DNA of 64,000 nt from Zonotrichia leucophrys gambelii (Eukaryota; Chordata; Aves; Passeriformes; Passerellidae). Under the pieces are notes generated by a model that saw only the letters and a list, made by a program, of their open reading frames with translations, searched no databases and was not told the DNA's origin. Location: contig NC_088171.1 of assembly GCF_028769735.1 (NCBI RefSeq), positions 133,409,033-133,473,032 of the forward strand, written 5' to 3'. Made by a program: the position numbers and the translations under genes. Shown here one piece after another: positions 46,801 through 59,700 of the stretch. The first letter of the stretch is position 1. Every line of letters starts with the position of its first letter.

Positions 46801-49800
46801 TCATTCTGCTTCCAGACAAATCATCTATTTCTAGATCTGTCTCATAACATTTTAGAAGTACTCCTTGGTGAGAATGCAATAAATAAAGATTGTGCACTAC
46901 TGTGCATGTGCGTGTCTGTGCTCAAAGCAATTGTATATTAGCTCCAGGAAAAGATTTGACTTTCCTTATGCATTCCTCCTGATTCCTTCATGGTTGATAT
47001 GGACATATCAATGCTATTTCTTGGAACAGTTTATTCTAAGCTCCTCTTTCATTGCAGTCAACAGGCTATTTCTTGAGCAACTCACTGTAACAACAACAAT
47101 AATTATTTTGGGTCTCAGGTGATCCTGCACACACCTTTTTCATGTTGTTTTCTTTCTTGCTAATAGATAGATACATGAAATAATAATCCAACAGAAATCT
47201 ATGTTATTTTTACCACAGAAGAGATTCCTTTCATTCAGCAGTTTCACTTGGACAAGTAATACATGGAAACTAATGAGGGCTGTACAATGTAAAGACTGAC
47301 AAAAATCCCATGGGGAGCTTTTAAAGGGGACATTTTAAAGCTTCTGGACGCTCACAGTCATGTGCCAGCAGTTACCACCCCACAGCAGAGCTGGCAGAAG
47401 CGTGTGCCCGCGAAGACCCCTCAGCAACGTTTGCTGAGCAGTTCAGAGTGCCAGCTGCAGGAACCATGGCCCTGAGGCTCAGGCTCCTGCTCCCTCCCAC
47501 TGCACCACAGCAGCCCTGGCAGAAAAGAACTGGCATGGGGGAACAGGGGGGATTTTTAAATCAGCACAGCAGCCTTCTGCTCCTGGGGACCAGCACATAT
47601 TCATCATTGCATCCAGGGGACAGGGGCAGCTGGAGGAACAGAAACTCAGCAAGATGGCATGTAAAGGTAGTGACCCTCTAGGCTTCCCAGCAAGATTCAT
47701 CAGATCTGTATGATAAACCTTGGAGACATCTGATAGAATGTCTGTGACTGTTTTCTTAGGGATCGGCTCTGGACCCCAAATACTATGTGCCTCTGAGGAA
47801 GACTACAATGACTATGTATAGAGCTGAGAGAATTATTCACATCTGGATGTGGCTGGCAAATACCCAGCCAATCTGGCCTTTACTTTCAAATTATTACAAG
47901 CGTGGGATGATTCACATATTAAAGTCAGGCCTCAGCTTCTGTGACATGCACAGGCCTGGCTGCACTGTTGTGTCTGGATATGCCAGATCACAGATCTCAC
48001 ATTATTTCTTCCTCAGCTCTTTCTATGTCAGACAATACTTGCAATATTAACTGCATCTCATTAAGAATCTCCCGGTAGGTGCAGTTGCCCAGCCACTGGA
48101 GGTACTGAAAAGAGACAACGAGAGGGTGTAGCTCATCCTGACACTTTGAAAACAAATAGCACATCATTGCAAATGTGTTGGGGAACAGCAGAGTGAATGA
48201 TTCATGGAGAGTCATTTCTTGTTGCTGCTTTAGGAGAGGAAGGCCAAGTCTCGTTTGCTGAGCCAAGCTAGGCTGAACAGGTCAGTTATGGCAGCACCAT
48301 CTTGTGGTTCCCAGTTAATATGGCCTGACCCAGGCAGCCTTAGTTGATAATTCATATTTACATACTAGAAATTATAATACCATCTAACTGCTGTTCTTTC
48401 CAATTTGCTGGATTTCCGCTCTTTTCAAAATAAACCAATCTGGAGCATGCAAACTCTGTAAATTCGGGAGTTTGGTTCAAGACATTGGTTCAAGACAGAG
48501 CAAAAGATGGAGAATCTCCTTTTTGGTCAGAAATCCAAATGTCTTCTAAGAAGGTTTGATTTATTGCCTGCTGTGCAACTGTTACAGAGAATTTTACTTT
48601 GAGTAAAAAGAAATTAAAGGACATTAGTGCTATCAGAAGACACAGGGTGAGAATAGGTGATAAGCTTCTAAAAGGGCTGACAAAAACCTGGATTCCCTCT
48701 ACTTTCAAGCAGAGATGGGGACAAAACATGACCAGTACTATTCCAATTTAAAATTCCTGTGTGAAGGGCTGTTTAATATAATTTTGCCCTTGCAGGCATT
48801 TGCAATATTTCTGATGCTCAATTAACACGTTTTCACCACCCACTTCCAAATAGATTTAAATTTCAGAGAAAAAAAAAAACCAAAAACTTATTATAAAAGT
48901 AAACTTCTAACTGCATGCTGAAGAAAAAGCAGAAAAATGTTTCTGCTATCAAAGCTCATGTAAGAATTCTTCATGGGCAAGCTTACAAGGAGTATACCAT
49001 CTCTTGAAACAACCTGAAACAGATGCTGAACTACTTGAGGCTTAGTTCCTTGAGGCAATTTTTGTACTGTAAAGTAGCACAACCAGATGTTGCTACCTGG
49101 AAGGCCTTCAACATTCATTGCACTTAACATAATGTGAAGATGACCAAACACCATTCAGAGCTGAAGACTAAATGCAGCAGAAAACATAATTCACTGTTAG
49201 TTTGGTATGGTCTTCTCTGCAGAATCAGTAATGATTGGAAGCTGACCTTTAAGACACGTCTTAATACATACATTATAATATTCATACAGCTTAATAGATA
49301 CAGCTGAAAAGTAAAGGGTGGCTCCACAATGCTCCATAATCAGAAAGGAAAATACTGGAACAGAAGATTTCATGGGAAAAAATGTTAAGCCTAAGTGCTG
49401 GAGAATTCTGAGCTCCAAAGTTACTCCTCCTGCACTGATGCTGTAGTGTCATTGCCCAATGACATTTTCACTCAAGATCATTTTCACAAGATCCTCTTGC
49501 ATGTTCCATGTTCCAAATAGGGCACATCTATACATGCTTTTGCAGTACCTTTTGGGTTTTTCTCAGATGCATTTTGCAATAATTGAGATGAAAGAGGGTC
49601 TTTTCACCCCAATCCCACTTAGAGTCTGATGAAACTTCACAACAGCATTCTTCTTTCACAGATAAAACTTTAGTATTTAAAGGAACTGCAGAAAAGTGAG
49701 ATTTCCTGTAAAAAATTCTCCTTTTGGAATTTCATCTCCAATCTAATTATTTCAAGTAATAGCAAATCATGGAAAAAATAGTTTCATTGTACAAATTACC

Positions 49801-52800
49801 AACTTGAAATTAATCCAAAAGCAGCCCTAGATGCTCTTCTATCATCTTGATACAAATCAGAAAAAAAAATGGAAGAGGCACAAAAGAAAGTTTCAACATT
49901 CTAAAATTTTATTAAAGAAAATAGAAGGCCCATTTATTTCCCTCCTTGCTGATTGAAGTTCAGGGGTTAGCTATATTCATATACTATCTATTCAAACTGA
50001 TTTTATTTTAATTTAGATAAAAATTGAAAATATTCATTTTTTGACAAACAGGAGAGTTTGTCAGGCTTTCCAAGAAGTATCTGCTATGCAAAATCCAAGC
50101 ACAACTCAAGATTGCAGGACCTCAGAAGAAACCCACTGATACCGAGTTGCCTATTGTAAGGACACCAAGGTTATTTTGTTTGTCAGAACAGTGGCTAGAA
50201 GTATAACCTTATTCCCCCACAAAACAGTAGAATGCATGGCATTGTACCTCCTGCACATCAGAGCAATTCTCTGCATTTGTCATTTCCTCAGAACTTATTT
50301 TTCTAAGCTACAAAAAATGTTCCCAAATGAAACCCTTTCCAAAGGCTCAGAACTGAGATGCAGTAACACACGAAGCAGAAATCAGGGTCAATAGCAGAGA
50401 AGCATATACCACCTTAACTGCAGCAGTGTTTAATAAATGACACTTCTAAAATACAGCAACTGAATTCTATTGGTGTAATTAGTAAGCTGTCTCCTATACT
50501 GAAGGAATGAACAAGGACAATATTGTTGCTTATAATTCAGAGCTAGCTTGTATGAAAAAGACATGTGGCATCAGGAAAATGTAATTAATTTGGTGGTGTA
50601 AGCCTTCATAAATTATCAAGTATTCCCAATAGCAGTCCTGCAAAACTTACAGAGAACATGAGCTGCCTTTAAATTACTTAGTTTGCTTGCTACCAGAATT
50701 CTTTTAAGGTGGTTAGATACTGACACAGTATTAAAAATGCTCAAACTATTGCAATGGCTGACATATTGAGCCACCTTTAATTAAGACCATAATGTTCCTT
50801 TGGGCCATACCTAAGACAGTAATCTGTGTCCAGAGGCTGTCACTCTCTTCTCTAATGGACTACAGCACACAAAAATTAATTATAGGGGAAAGGTTGCAGC
50901 TCCAACTGGGACTAGAGATTCGAAGGCAAACGTTCTGCTGTTGATCAAAATGAGTAGCTCCTTGCAGCAGATAATACAGTTTCTGTCACATAGCACTTAA
51001 CCCTCTCTTCCAGCATTAATATGAGCAAATTTGTTGCCCAAGGGGAAATTTTTACATTTCTTTGTATTCATTCATTTGTTCATTATGATGCCATCACAAT
51101 TTCACCTCTCTAAAAATCAGGAACAAAACTTAATTTGAAAAATTCAAAAGGTAACATCAGAGATCCAAGCCATAAGATTCTTGTAAGCCTATGTCAATAG
51201 AAACAGACAACAGCTAAACAAATATTTCAAAATATTTTTAACTCTTAGTTGTTTAAATTTTTAAACATAATTGTTTAGAACCTGATGATGCTCTTTGTTT
51301 GCTTTCAGCAGATATTCGATGGTAAATAATTTTATAGGAGGGGTTGCTTGCAGACAAGCAACCAGTAGATTTTACCCAAACAATATAAAACATTAGCTAA
51401 AAGAGAATTTCAAATCATGGATACTACTGCCCATTGCCCAAGGCTGTTAACTTTTTGACTCTCTGAACCAGAGAAAGCAAAGCTGCAGGAAACAGAAAGA
51501 AAAACATTCCCTGACAAAGATACCTTCATGGTAAACTCCAGTTACTTGTGTTTATCAAAGCATCCTCTTGTGTTGTGAGCTAACCACAAAGATTTCATAA
51601 CTCACCATCAAACTCACCAAAATATTCTGCTGAGTTAAAACACATCTGCACAGTGTTGACACAATTCCTGCCTGAGGAGGAATGAGGGAGAGGGAAATGT
51701 GAGTTATTGCAAATATTTAAGCTGAAGCAAGGGGTTAGGGATGGAGGACAAAAAGGCATAACCTAAGTAGTAATCTTGAAGACAAATTGCTGACTAAAAG
51801 GAGGAGACAGCAATGATTATCTTGACACAGGATGGCCTATGCAATTTTTCAACAGACAATCATCAAAATTCAGAGCAGCAACTGCCAGAATATATCTGCA
51901 GACCCCCTCCTCCAGCCTCAGGATACAGGCAGCTCCCATGAACCTCTGGGGAAATCTTTCAAGCACCAGTGTTCCCTATTTCAGTAACACCTGAGATGAT
52001 TAAATGAACAATGAAACTCAGCTGTAAATTTGCAGTGAGATTGTAGTCTGCAATCTGAATAGTATTAAGAGGAATGAAATAAAAATGAAATCAATGCTCA
52101 CAGGATAATGTAAATCAGATGCAAATAACCTTCCATTTTATTTGTCTTTTCTTTGTTTCTTTCTAATAGTGGCATATTTAGCTCATGAAATGCTCCACAT
52201 TTCTTTTAAAACCCAGAGACTCTATTATTTCAGAAGATTTCTTGGGGGATAAGGACATAGAAAGTTCCCATTCCCATGAATAAATGAACCCATATCTTTG
52301 CCAGTAAATAAGTTCAAAATGCTAGTCAGAATCAAATATATGAATATGAAATGACAAAAATATAATTCTTATTGCTAAAGAAAATCACAGAAGCAGTCAT
52401 TTGTCTCTCAGGGCCTTCTTCAAATGCCAGTGTGGGCAGCATGGCAGTGTGCTGCAACACCCTTTTTTACAAACTCTTTGGCTTTTGTTTCCAGCTCACA
52501 CAAACACAAATGTGTTTTTTATATATAAGTGATACATGTACCAGGTATCCTCAGTTTGTCTGATCAAAGTGTCTGGAAAGGCATCTGAATCATTATCCTT
52601 TGAAGGGAAAGCTAAACATGCAGCGTGTGTCCCTAGGATCTTAAGGATGCAGGTTTTAGGTTTGGTTCTGCCATCAGACTATGATACTGATTTGGTCCAA
52701 TTCCTCAATGTCAACAAACCAGCTTCCTAGTCTGCTGTATGAAAATATTACACAGTTCATTTTTTTTTTCTGAGTTGCAATATAATTTGCCTCTCTAACA

Positions 52801-55578
52801 CAAGCCCAGCCCTTACGAAAGCTACCTATTCATGAACCCAAATATTTGACCTGTAACCCTGAAGATAACGACCAACAAAACAATCAAAGTCAAGGACCAA
52901 AATACCTATGGAATCTCCTAATATCTCTGTGGCATCATGAAAGTACTTCAGTCCTAGTAAAACTGTTTTGAAGCTAGCACTCATTCCTCAACCTGCTCCA
53001 GGCCAGCCTGACACAAACCCCTGCCAGTTGCCAGGAGCAGGCTGGAAAGTGTCGATTGGCATTTTGGTAAATCTACTGCAGGGGCAATCTTTCTCATATT
53101 TCCTTCATTTCCAAAATTAACCCCTCCTTCAACTGACATTAAAGCATTAATCAATAGCTGAAGAAACAAACATGCAAGAAGATTGCTCTACATTTCTGTT
53201 CTTGTTGTCAATTTCTGAGTAACAGACAAGACCACACAGCCAGTCCTTCAAGTCCATCACAGCTCCTGGCTCGTAGCACAGGCACACATGACTGTGGAGC
53301 AAACATTGCACCTCTGTCTCAAAAATTCACTTTTTAGCCCCAAACTTTCTTGGTAAGATGTAATCTGTTCTAGGACAAACAGAAAAGCAGGCCCTTGGTC
53401 CACATGGTGTTTTTTTACATTCAAATAGCCTCAACAGTTTTAGGCCAACACAAGTGCTTTAAGAATGCCCTGAAAACCTCTCCCAGAGCTTGTCAGATCA
53501 ATGTCAATAACCAGCAGGAAAGATGTTTGAACTGAGAAAATTGGAAGCAAATCTGGTATGATACTACTTTAATCTTTGAAGCAAAGTGTACAGCCAAGCT
53601 GGAAGCCAGGAGAGAGAACAGGAACTTCAAAGAAGGTCAAAGGAACTTCTCTTTCCTTTCACTACCACTCTTTGCTCAGCTGCGTGTTTCTGCCCGAACA
53701 GATTGTTCTGATACCTTGAAATGTACAATGGCACCATCCTATGCAGAACTGGTCTCTGTTAACTGTACACACCAATAAGTAACAAAATAAACCAAAAATC
53801 TCAGAAAAGCAATGACTTCATCAGTCTCTAGTCCTCCTATCTTCTTAGTAGACTGTCAGAAAAAATCATCTCAGACACAAAAAATACTTCCAGGCTTCTC
53901 CAGATCAAATCTTTTGGGATTTGTATCTTCATCTATTATCCCCAATTGAGGAAATAAGGTAATAAATGGAAAGGACCACTAATCTACTTCATTAATGTCC
54001 CAAGTGTATGAATACACATGAAAATTGCTTTGTTCCTAGAGCCAAATAGCTGAAAATCCTGCTTTGGGTAATCTTTGCCTAAAGGGTTGCTCAAAGTCAG
54101 CCTTTTTGATTACCTCCAGTATGGGAGAATAGCAAGGTGAGCAGAGACACTGAGAAAGAGTGTGTGCAACAGCAGCCCAGGTAACTGTTATCAACAGGGA
54201 AGCATTCCTGCTACCCAGCCCTAAGGGAAACTGCATGCCTGTAGAGCTTTGGTCAGGAGCAGAAATAGAGCAACTCGGGCCAGCCCCCCCTGGACTGCCA
54301 GGAACGCTGGAACAGCAAACAGGCAGCTCCTTCTGCTGGTTATTCCCCATGCAGAGCTGCTTTTCTTTGTGCTACAGGTACACCCTACTTTTCTGAAACC
54401 TTTACATCACCTGATTCTCTGGTTTTCCTAGTCTTGAATTCTTCCTTCACGCTTTATCACTTTTATATTTAACTCTTTACGAGTTATTTAAACAGCAAGG
54501 ATAAAAGGGCACTTTCAAAACTCAGAAGGTGAGATTTAATATGGACAGAGAGTTTGGGTTGCTCTAGATAGTGAAGTTAGGGTGGAAGAGGGATCTACCA
54601 CCCATTATCACTAACATCCTGTTTCTTTGTCATTATCGCTTAATTATCTTGTCTTGTTTATTTAAACAACAAGGCAATTAAGAGGCATTGTCAATGGAAC
54701 AGAACCCTGGCACAGGCAAATGGTCTCTGCTGTGAGATAAATGCCAAGATATTTAACAGGCAGCAGCATAACAGGAGAGAGATTGTTTCCAAAGCATTGG
54801 GCAGTGATTGCTGGAAAATGTGTGCCATTGCTACTGCAGGATACCTTACAGTCCTCCTAGTAGTCATTAATTGTCTGCTGCTGGGAAGTCCCTCAGTACT
54901 TTGTCTAGATATGGCTGTACTTTACCAATATACCAAAAATACTCTGCTGGAGTTTGGCATTACCAAAAGAATGCTGTAAATACCAAATGCCACAAACCAG
55001 AAAGAACTCAGAAAATAACAACTGGAAGTACCAGTGACTTACAAGAAGTAGATAAATGTATTTTCATTAGGAGATTACTTATAGGGCCCATGAGAGGGAT
55101 TGTCCTATCTCATCAGACCAACAATTCATCTAATTCAGTGGTTGTTCTCTGACAGCACCAAACAGCAAATTGTTCAAGGTGCATAATATCTTTGCATCGG
55201 GTAATGGAAGAACAGTATGCCTGTAGCAGAAATTTCTACCCAAAATGTAGAACTAGTGGTGTTCTCCATCCTGAAGTAGCAAGAATGATTTGTCATTTCA
55301 TTGTTTATTTTAGTGTAATCATGCTAACCACTTGCACAGCTTAATGCCCTTTGAATAATTTTCATTTTGTCTGGATTTGCTCAAGCAAGAGTGGAAATTT
55401 GCACCTAGCAGATGCTAAAGGAGAACCAACTGCCTTTGGTAAGCACAGAATGCTTAAGGGAGAGGAGCTGTAGGAGTGAAGATTTGAGCTGAAGGGAAGG
55501 AAGGGATTAGGTCTGAGGTTTGATGAACTTTGAGAAGCAGTTGGGACCAGGCAAGATGAGCATCCCATGGGGATCGGT
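37816..55578. other. Unique sequence, no gene recognised
   Basis: About 17.8 kb with no LTR or CR1 hallmark that I could see. Small features of uncertain meaning are a 69-bp segment between good splice signals (38850-38918) and a six-cysteine reading frame with acceptor and AATAAA (44164-44405). There is also a minus-strand helical reading frame behind a good acceptor (48001-48104) and a duplicated TTATTTAAAC motif pair (54484-54674). No domain is recognised and no gene is called. Confidence 0.45.
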
Positions 55579-55753
55579 TGTGGTTTGACACTGGCCCAGC
55601 ACCAGACACCCATGAGAGTGGCTTGCTCACCCTCCCCTGCCATAGCTGGGTAGAGGAGAGAAAAAAAAAATTAAGGAGCACATCCTGAGTGAGATAAGGA
55701 CCAGGAGACATACTTCAAGGGGAAACAGGCTCAACTTAAGGCTGCAAAGTGAA

Positions 55754-55759
55754 TTTATT
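55754..55759 (-). terminator. LTR polyadenylation signal
   Basis: AATAAA on the minus strand in GTAATAAATTCAC, intact here but degraded in the 4837 copy. Confidence 0.5.
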
Positions 55760-56223
55760 ACTACCAGAATCAGAGGAGGATAATGAGAAGTAAAATAAAT
55801 CCTTGAAACAACTTCTTCCCCCCCAGCCCCTCCCTCCTTCCCACTGACACCCCAGGGAGACAGGGTGTAGGGGTTTTGGTCAGTTCATCACCCAAGGTTT
55901 TCTTCCACTGCTCTGGGAGAGTAGTCCGTCCCCTGTGAGGCTGTGGGGTCCCTCCCACAGGAGACAGCTCTCTGTGAGCTTCTCCAGTGTGGGTGCACTC
56001 CCATGAGCAGCAGCCAAACCCCACCTGCTGCACCGTGAGTCCCTCCCACAGGCACACAGCCCTCCCAAAACTGCTGTGGTGTGTGGGCTCTTTCCATGGG
56101 GTGCTGTCCTCCATTAACAGGCTTCTCCAGCCTGGAGCAGGGGCCTGCTCTCTCCACCAGCTCACCCACTGGATCACAGCCTCCTCCAGGGATCCACCAG
56201 CTCAAGCATGGGCACCTCCCCAC

Positions 56224-56383
56224 GGGCCGTGGGTGGATCTTTGCATCCCCCATGGATCCCCATGGGCTGTGGGTGGATCTCTGCATGCCTCATGGATCCC
56301 CATGGGCTGTGGGTGGATCTCTGCATCCCCCATGGATCCCCAAGGGCTGTGGGTGGATCTCTGCATCCCTCATGGATCCCCAC
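56224..56383. repeat. 40-bp minisatellite (4 copies) inside the LTR
   Basis: GGGC(C/T)GTGGGTGGATCT… repeats at 56224, 56264, 56304 and 56344, with a partial unit at 56384. The copies differ at only a few positions. Because 40 is not a multiple of three, the repeat reads open in several frames and creates long spurious frames. Confidence 0.95.
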
Positions 56384-56767
56384 GGGCTGCAGGGACAGAG
56401 CTGCTTCACCTTGGTCCTCACCACGGCCTGCAGAGGAATCTCAGCTCCAGGGCCTGGAGCAGCTCCACCCCTCCTCCTCCACCAACCTTCGTGTCTCCAT
56501 TCCTTCCCCTCACATGTTCTCACCTCCTCCTCTTCTCTGAGTAGATGAAATACTGTGTGACTTTGTTTTGATTTTCTTCTTAAATGTGCCATCCCAGAGT
56601 CACTACCAGCCTCTCTCATTGGCCCAGTTCTGGCCAGCAGCATGTCCATCTTCTGAACCATCAGGGACTGGCTCTGCTGGACATGGTGGAACCCTCCAGC
56701 AGCTTCTCAAAAAAGCCATCTCTGTGCCCCCCCACTACCAAAAACAAGACCATGCAAAACCAATACA

Positions 56768-59700
56768 GGAGCATTTCAGATACTCACACTGAAGCCTCCC
56801 TTCCACCCTTGCACCAGCCTCATTCTCTTTGCAGGAAAGGGTTTTCACTAGTCTAGTGGAATAATGCATATTTGTGGCAATGATTATAAAAAATGGTCTG
56901 AAGATTCTTTTTCCAGTTTTTCTTAAGGGCACAAAGTTCATGTTTTGGGTTTATGTTCATTTCTGCATGACCACTTTAATACAACAGAAATAATAGCGGA
57001 CTACTCTGTGGGTTAGTGCTTTAAAAACATATTTATTTATTGATATTTTTAAGTGCTTGCTTTTTCCTTGGTGCTCTGTGGAGCCAAAGGTCCATCTGTG
57101 GCAGAAACACAGCACTTAGGAGTCCGGTTTTGAGCTTAGAAAATACAATTGCAGAAATGGTGTTCACTTTGGGATAGAAAGAGAATAAGAAATGGAGCGG
57201 AGGGCTGGAAGGAACTGGGAGCTACCAATAAAGAAGCATAGTTTGTTCTTTCATGATGTTTTGATACATCTATAGTTGTGTATTTTCCTCTTTTTTCATC
57301 ACCTTTTCTCGGTGATTCCAAACACCTGGGAAATGTTGGTGCTGATGTTGCATAGATTTTTATGATAAATGCCACCACCACTTCCTGTTCTCTCACATAA
57401 GTGAGCTCCATTGCTTGATTATCTAAAGATCATGTCTGACTCCAGTTATCATTACTTATTAAATCAAGTTTGACTCAGAAAAATAATTAAATGTTTAAAT
57501 TAAGGTATTCTACTTTGTCACACAATTGGGTCTTTGCTGGCAAGTATATGGAACAGTTGTTAATATTGAAAAAGAGATGAAAGATATTCTAAATTTATCT
57601 CTCCAAAATTTCCATTCAGCATAATAATGGGTATTTGACAGTAATGCATTGTTGTTGGGCCAGTGAGAATCATTTCTGAAATGATCACACACCTTTGCAA
57701 GTAGTCTCACACAAACCTGGAATCATTCAGGGTGGAATAGATAAATTTTCATTCACCTGGGAGCTGTATTTTAACTGCCTTATGGCTCAAATAAAAATGA
57801 ACAATTTTCAAATGAATATAAAAATCATACTTAAAAGACTTCAAATGCAAAGTATATAAGTATTTTCCAGCATCCATATATAAATTAATATGTACCATCT
57901 GGGTTACATCTGGTGATATTAAAGTGTTGTCTCATGAGCAGAATAGGTGTGAGAACCATGAAGAAAAGCTGAGCAGTTCTGGCACTTACTGCAAAGGAGA
58001 CAGTGTTCATATGTAACTCCAAAAGTAAATTGGCATGTCCCTTCACTGCTGCTGCTTTTCTGTCTCACTGCTTTTCTCCCATATTTTTTCCTTTATTTTA
58101 ATTTTATTTTCCCTAAGGATGTCCAACAGCCTTTCCATGATGCAGGCTGTCAATTCCTCTAGGTCCACCTTTTGCAGCAGACCTTCAGTCATGTTGTAAG
58201 TGAAATCCATGGGTCTTACATTTTCCATGGTGCTTCCACAAGGAAGCTCATCCTCTTCTCACCATTCTCTGAAAATTCTTCCCAGAAAAGTATACACCTT
58301 TGGTTCCTCTGGTCATCTTCAGTTTCTCAGTAAAACTTTCCAGTGGCCTGCCTTCCTGTATTCCATTCTTTTGTTTAAAGACTGTTATCCATCTGGACCT
58401 CACCTTCACTTCCCTCCCTTTTGCCTCAAATTACCCATCTTCCCCAAACCATATGTGTAGCTGCTTCATTTCTTTTCTTGGTCTACCTGGACCCTCAATC
58501 ATGAGTGCTCTGAGGGCTCCCAATGAGCAGCTGTCTGGCAATTTTTGCTGTCTCCCAAAGCACAACGCACCCCAAAATTCTCTGGTCCCTCATAACACCA
58601 TGAAAACTCTATTACAAAAGACTGTATTATGTGTGCTGAATTCAGCAAACATTCTATAATCCCAAAGTAAAAACTGAAGACAAAATTTAAGTCTTCATTA
58701 CTGATTGTAAGAGTAATCTACATATGACCTAGGATAAGACTGTGCACAGTGTGGAAGGTGTGAGATGGAAACACGGAGAGGTGAAAGGATTACCTGATGT
58801 CTTGCTATGGACTTCAGATCCTGAGGTATGGTGGACTGTACTACCTCTCAGAAGTCAATTCCACTGTTGAAAGAGAAAAAAATTATTATCCTTACACACA
58901 GCTATTTTATTTTTATTTTCAGAGAGAATCAGATGAGGTGTTAATTTGATAACATTGATCTTCCCGCAAAGGGAGTGAATAACATGGCCTTTCCTGCTCC
59001 ATTTCAGAGCTATTCTTTGCTTCTGTGGGCTACACAATCACACTGTGAGAATGGCCTTTGGCCATGTGCTACAGACAAACACACCCACTTCAAGAACCTG
59101 GACATTTCAGAAGAAATGTATGTAAAAACTCTATGCACAAATAAAATCTCCGCCAACCTGTACTGGGAAAAGTGCAGGAGAAGATGCCCAACTTCTGATT
59201 TATCATGTATGGAATTAAAGTACTTCAGCACAAGTCCTCACATGAGCAAGGGAGAACAGCACAAAATTATTCACCCAAAGACATTAATCTCTTTCTGCAC
59301 ATAAACAAAAATCATGTCTGCTCCTTTGACTTTTCATATAGGCTATGTTCATCTGTAGGATCTGCTCTCGCCAATGGATCTTCAGGTTCCATGTGCAAGA
59401 ATTTCAACATGTAAAAAATGTGCCTGGAAATGTAGAGAGAAAGCTTCTTCTAGCTCTGACTCACCAGACATTAAGCTATAGACGAGTCTGGCACGTGTCT
59501 TTCCCTTTGCAATGCATGTAGGATGCCCTGGGCTTTCCTAACATGCTGAAGCTCTGGAGATCCTGTTTGCTTTCCTTAGGTCCTCTTCCAGGAGTAACAT
59601 TTAGAGTGGGAAACTGTTTGTTTTTAACAGCTCATGATATTATGCCTTTTAACTTACTTGATTAGGCAAATGAACACATTTTAATCTTCAGAAGTAGATT

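Larger units (their letters stand above)
55579..56767 (-). mobile_element. Long ERVL-like LTR, minus strand (about 1.19 kb)
   Basis: The right edge read on minus is TGTATTGGTTTTGCATGGT, the same start as the LTR at 4837. The U3 'GGTAGTGGGGGG' follows, then the family's GGAGCAG-containing repeated units, AATAAA (55754-55759 on minus), the CCTTATCTCACTCA and TTTCTCTCCTCTACCCAGCT blocks, and a GGCCAGTGTCAAACCACA end. No target duplication was identified, so the left edge is approximate. Long frames over 55770-56661 on both strands arise from the repeated units. Orientation is opposite to the 4837 copy. Confidence 0.8.

Noticed and set aside
55770..56661. Several 110-185 codon frames on both strands
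   Set aside because: They are produced by the LTR and its 40-bp minisatellite, which read open in multiple frames.
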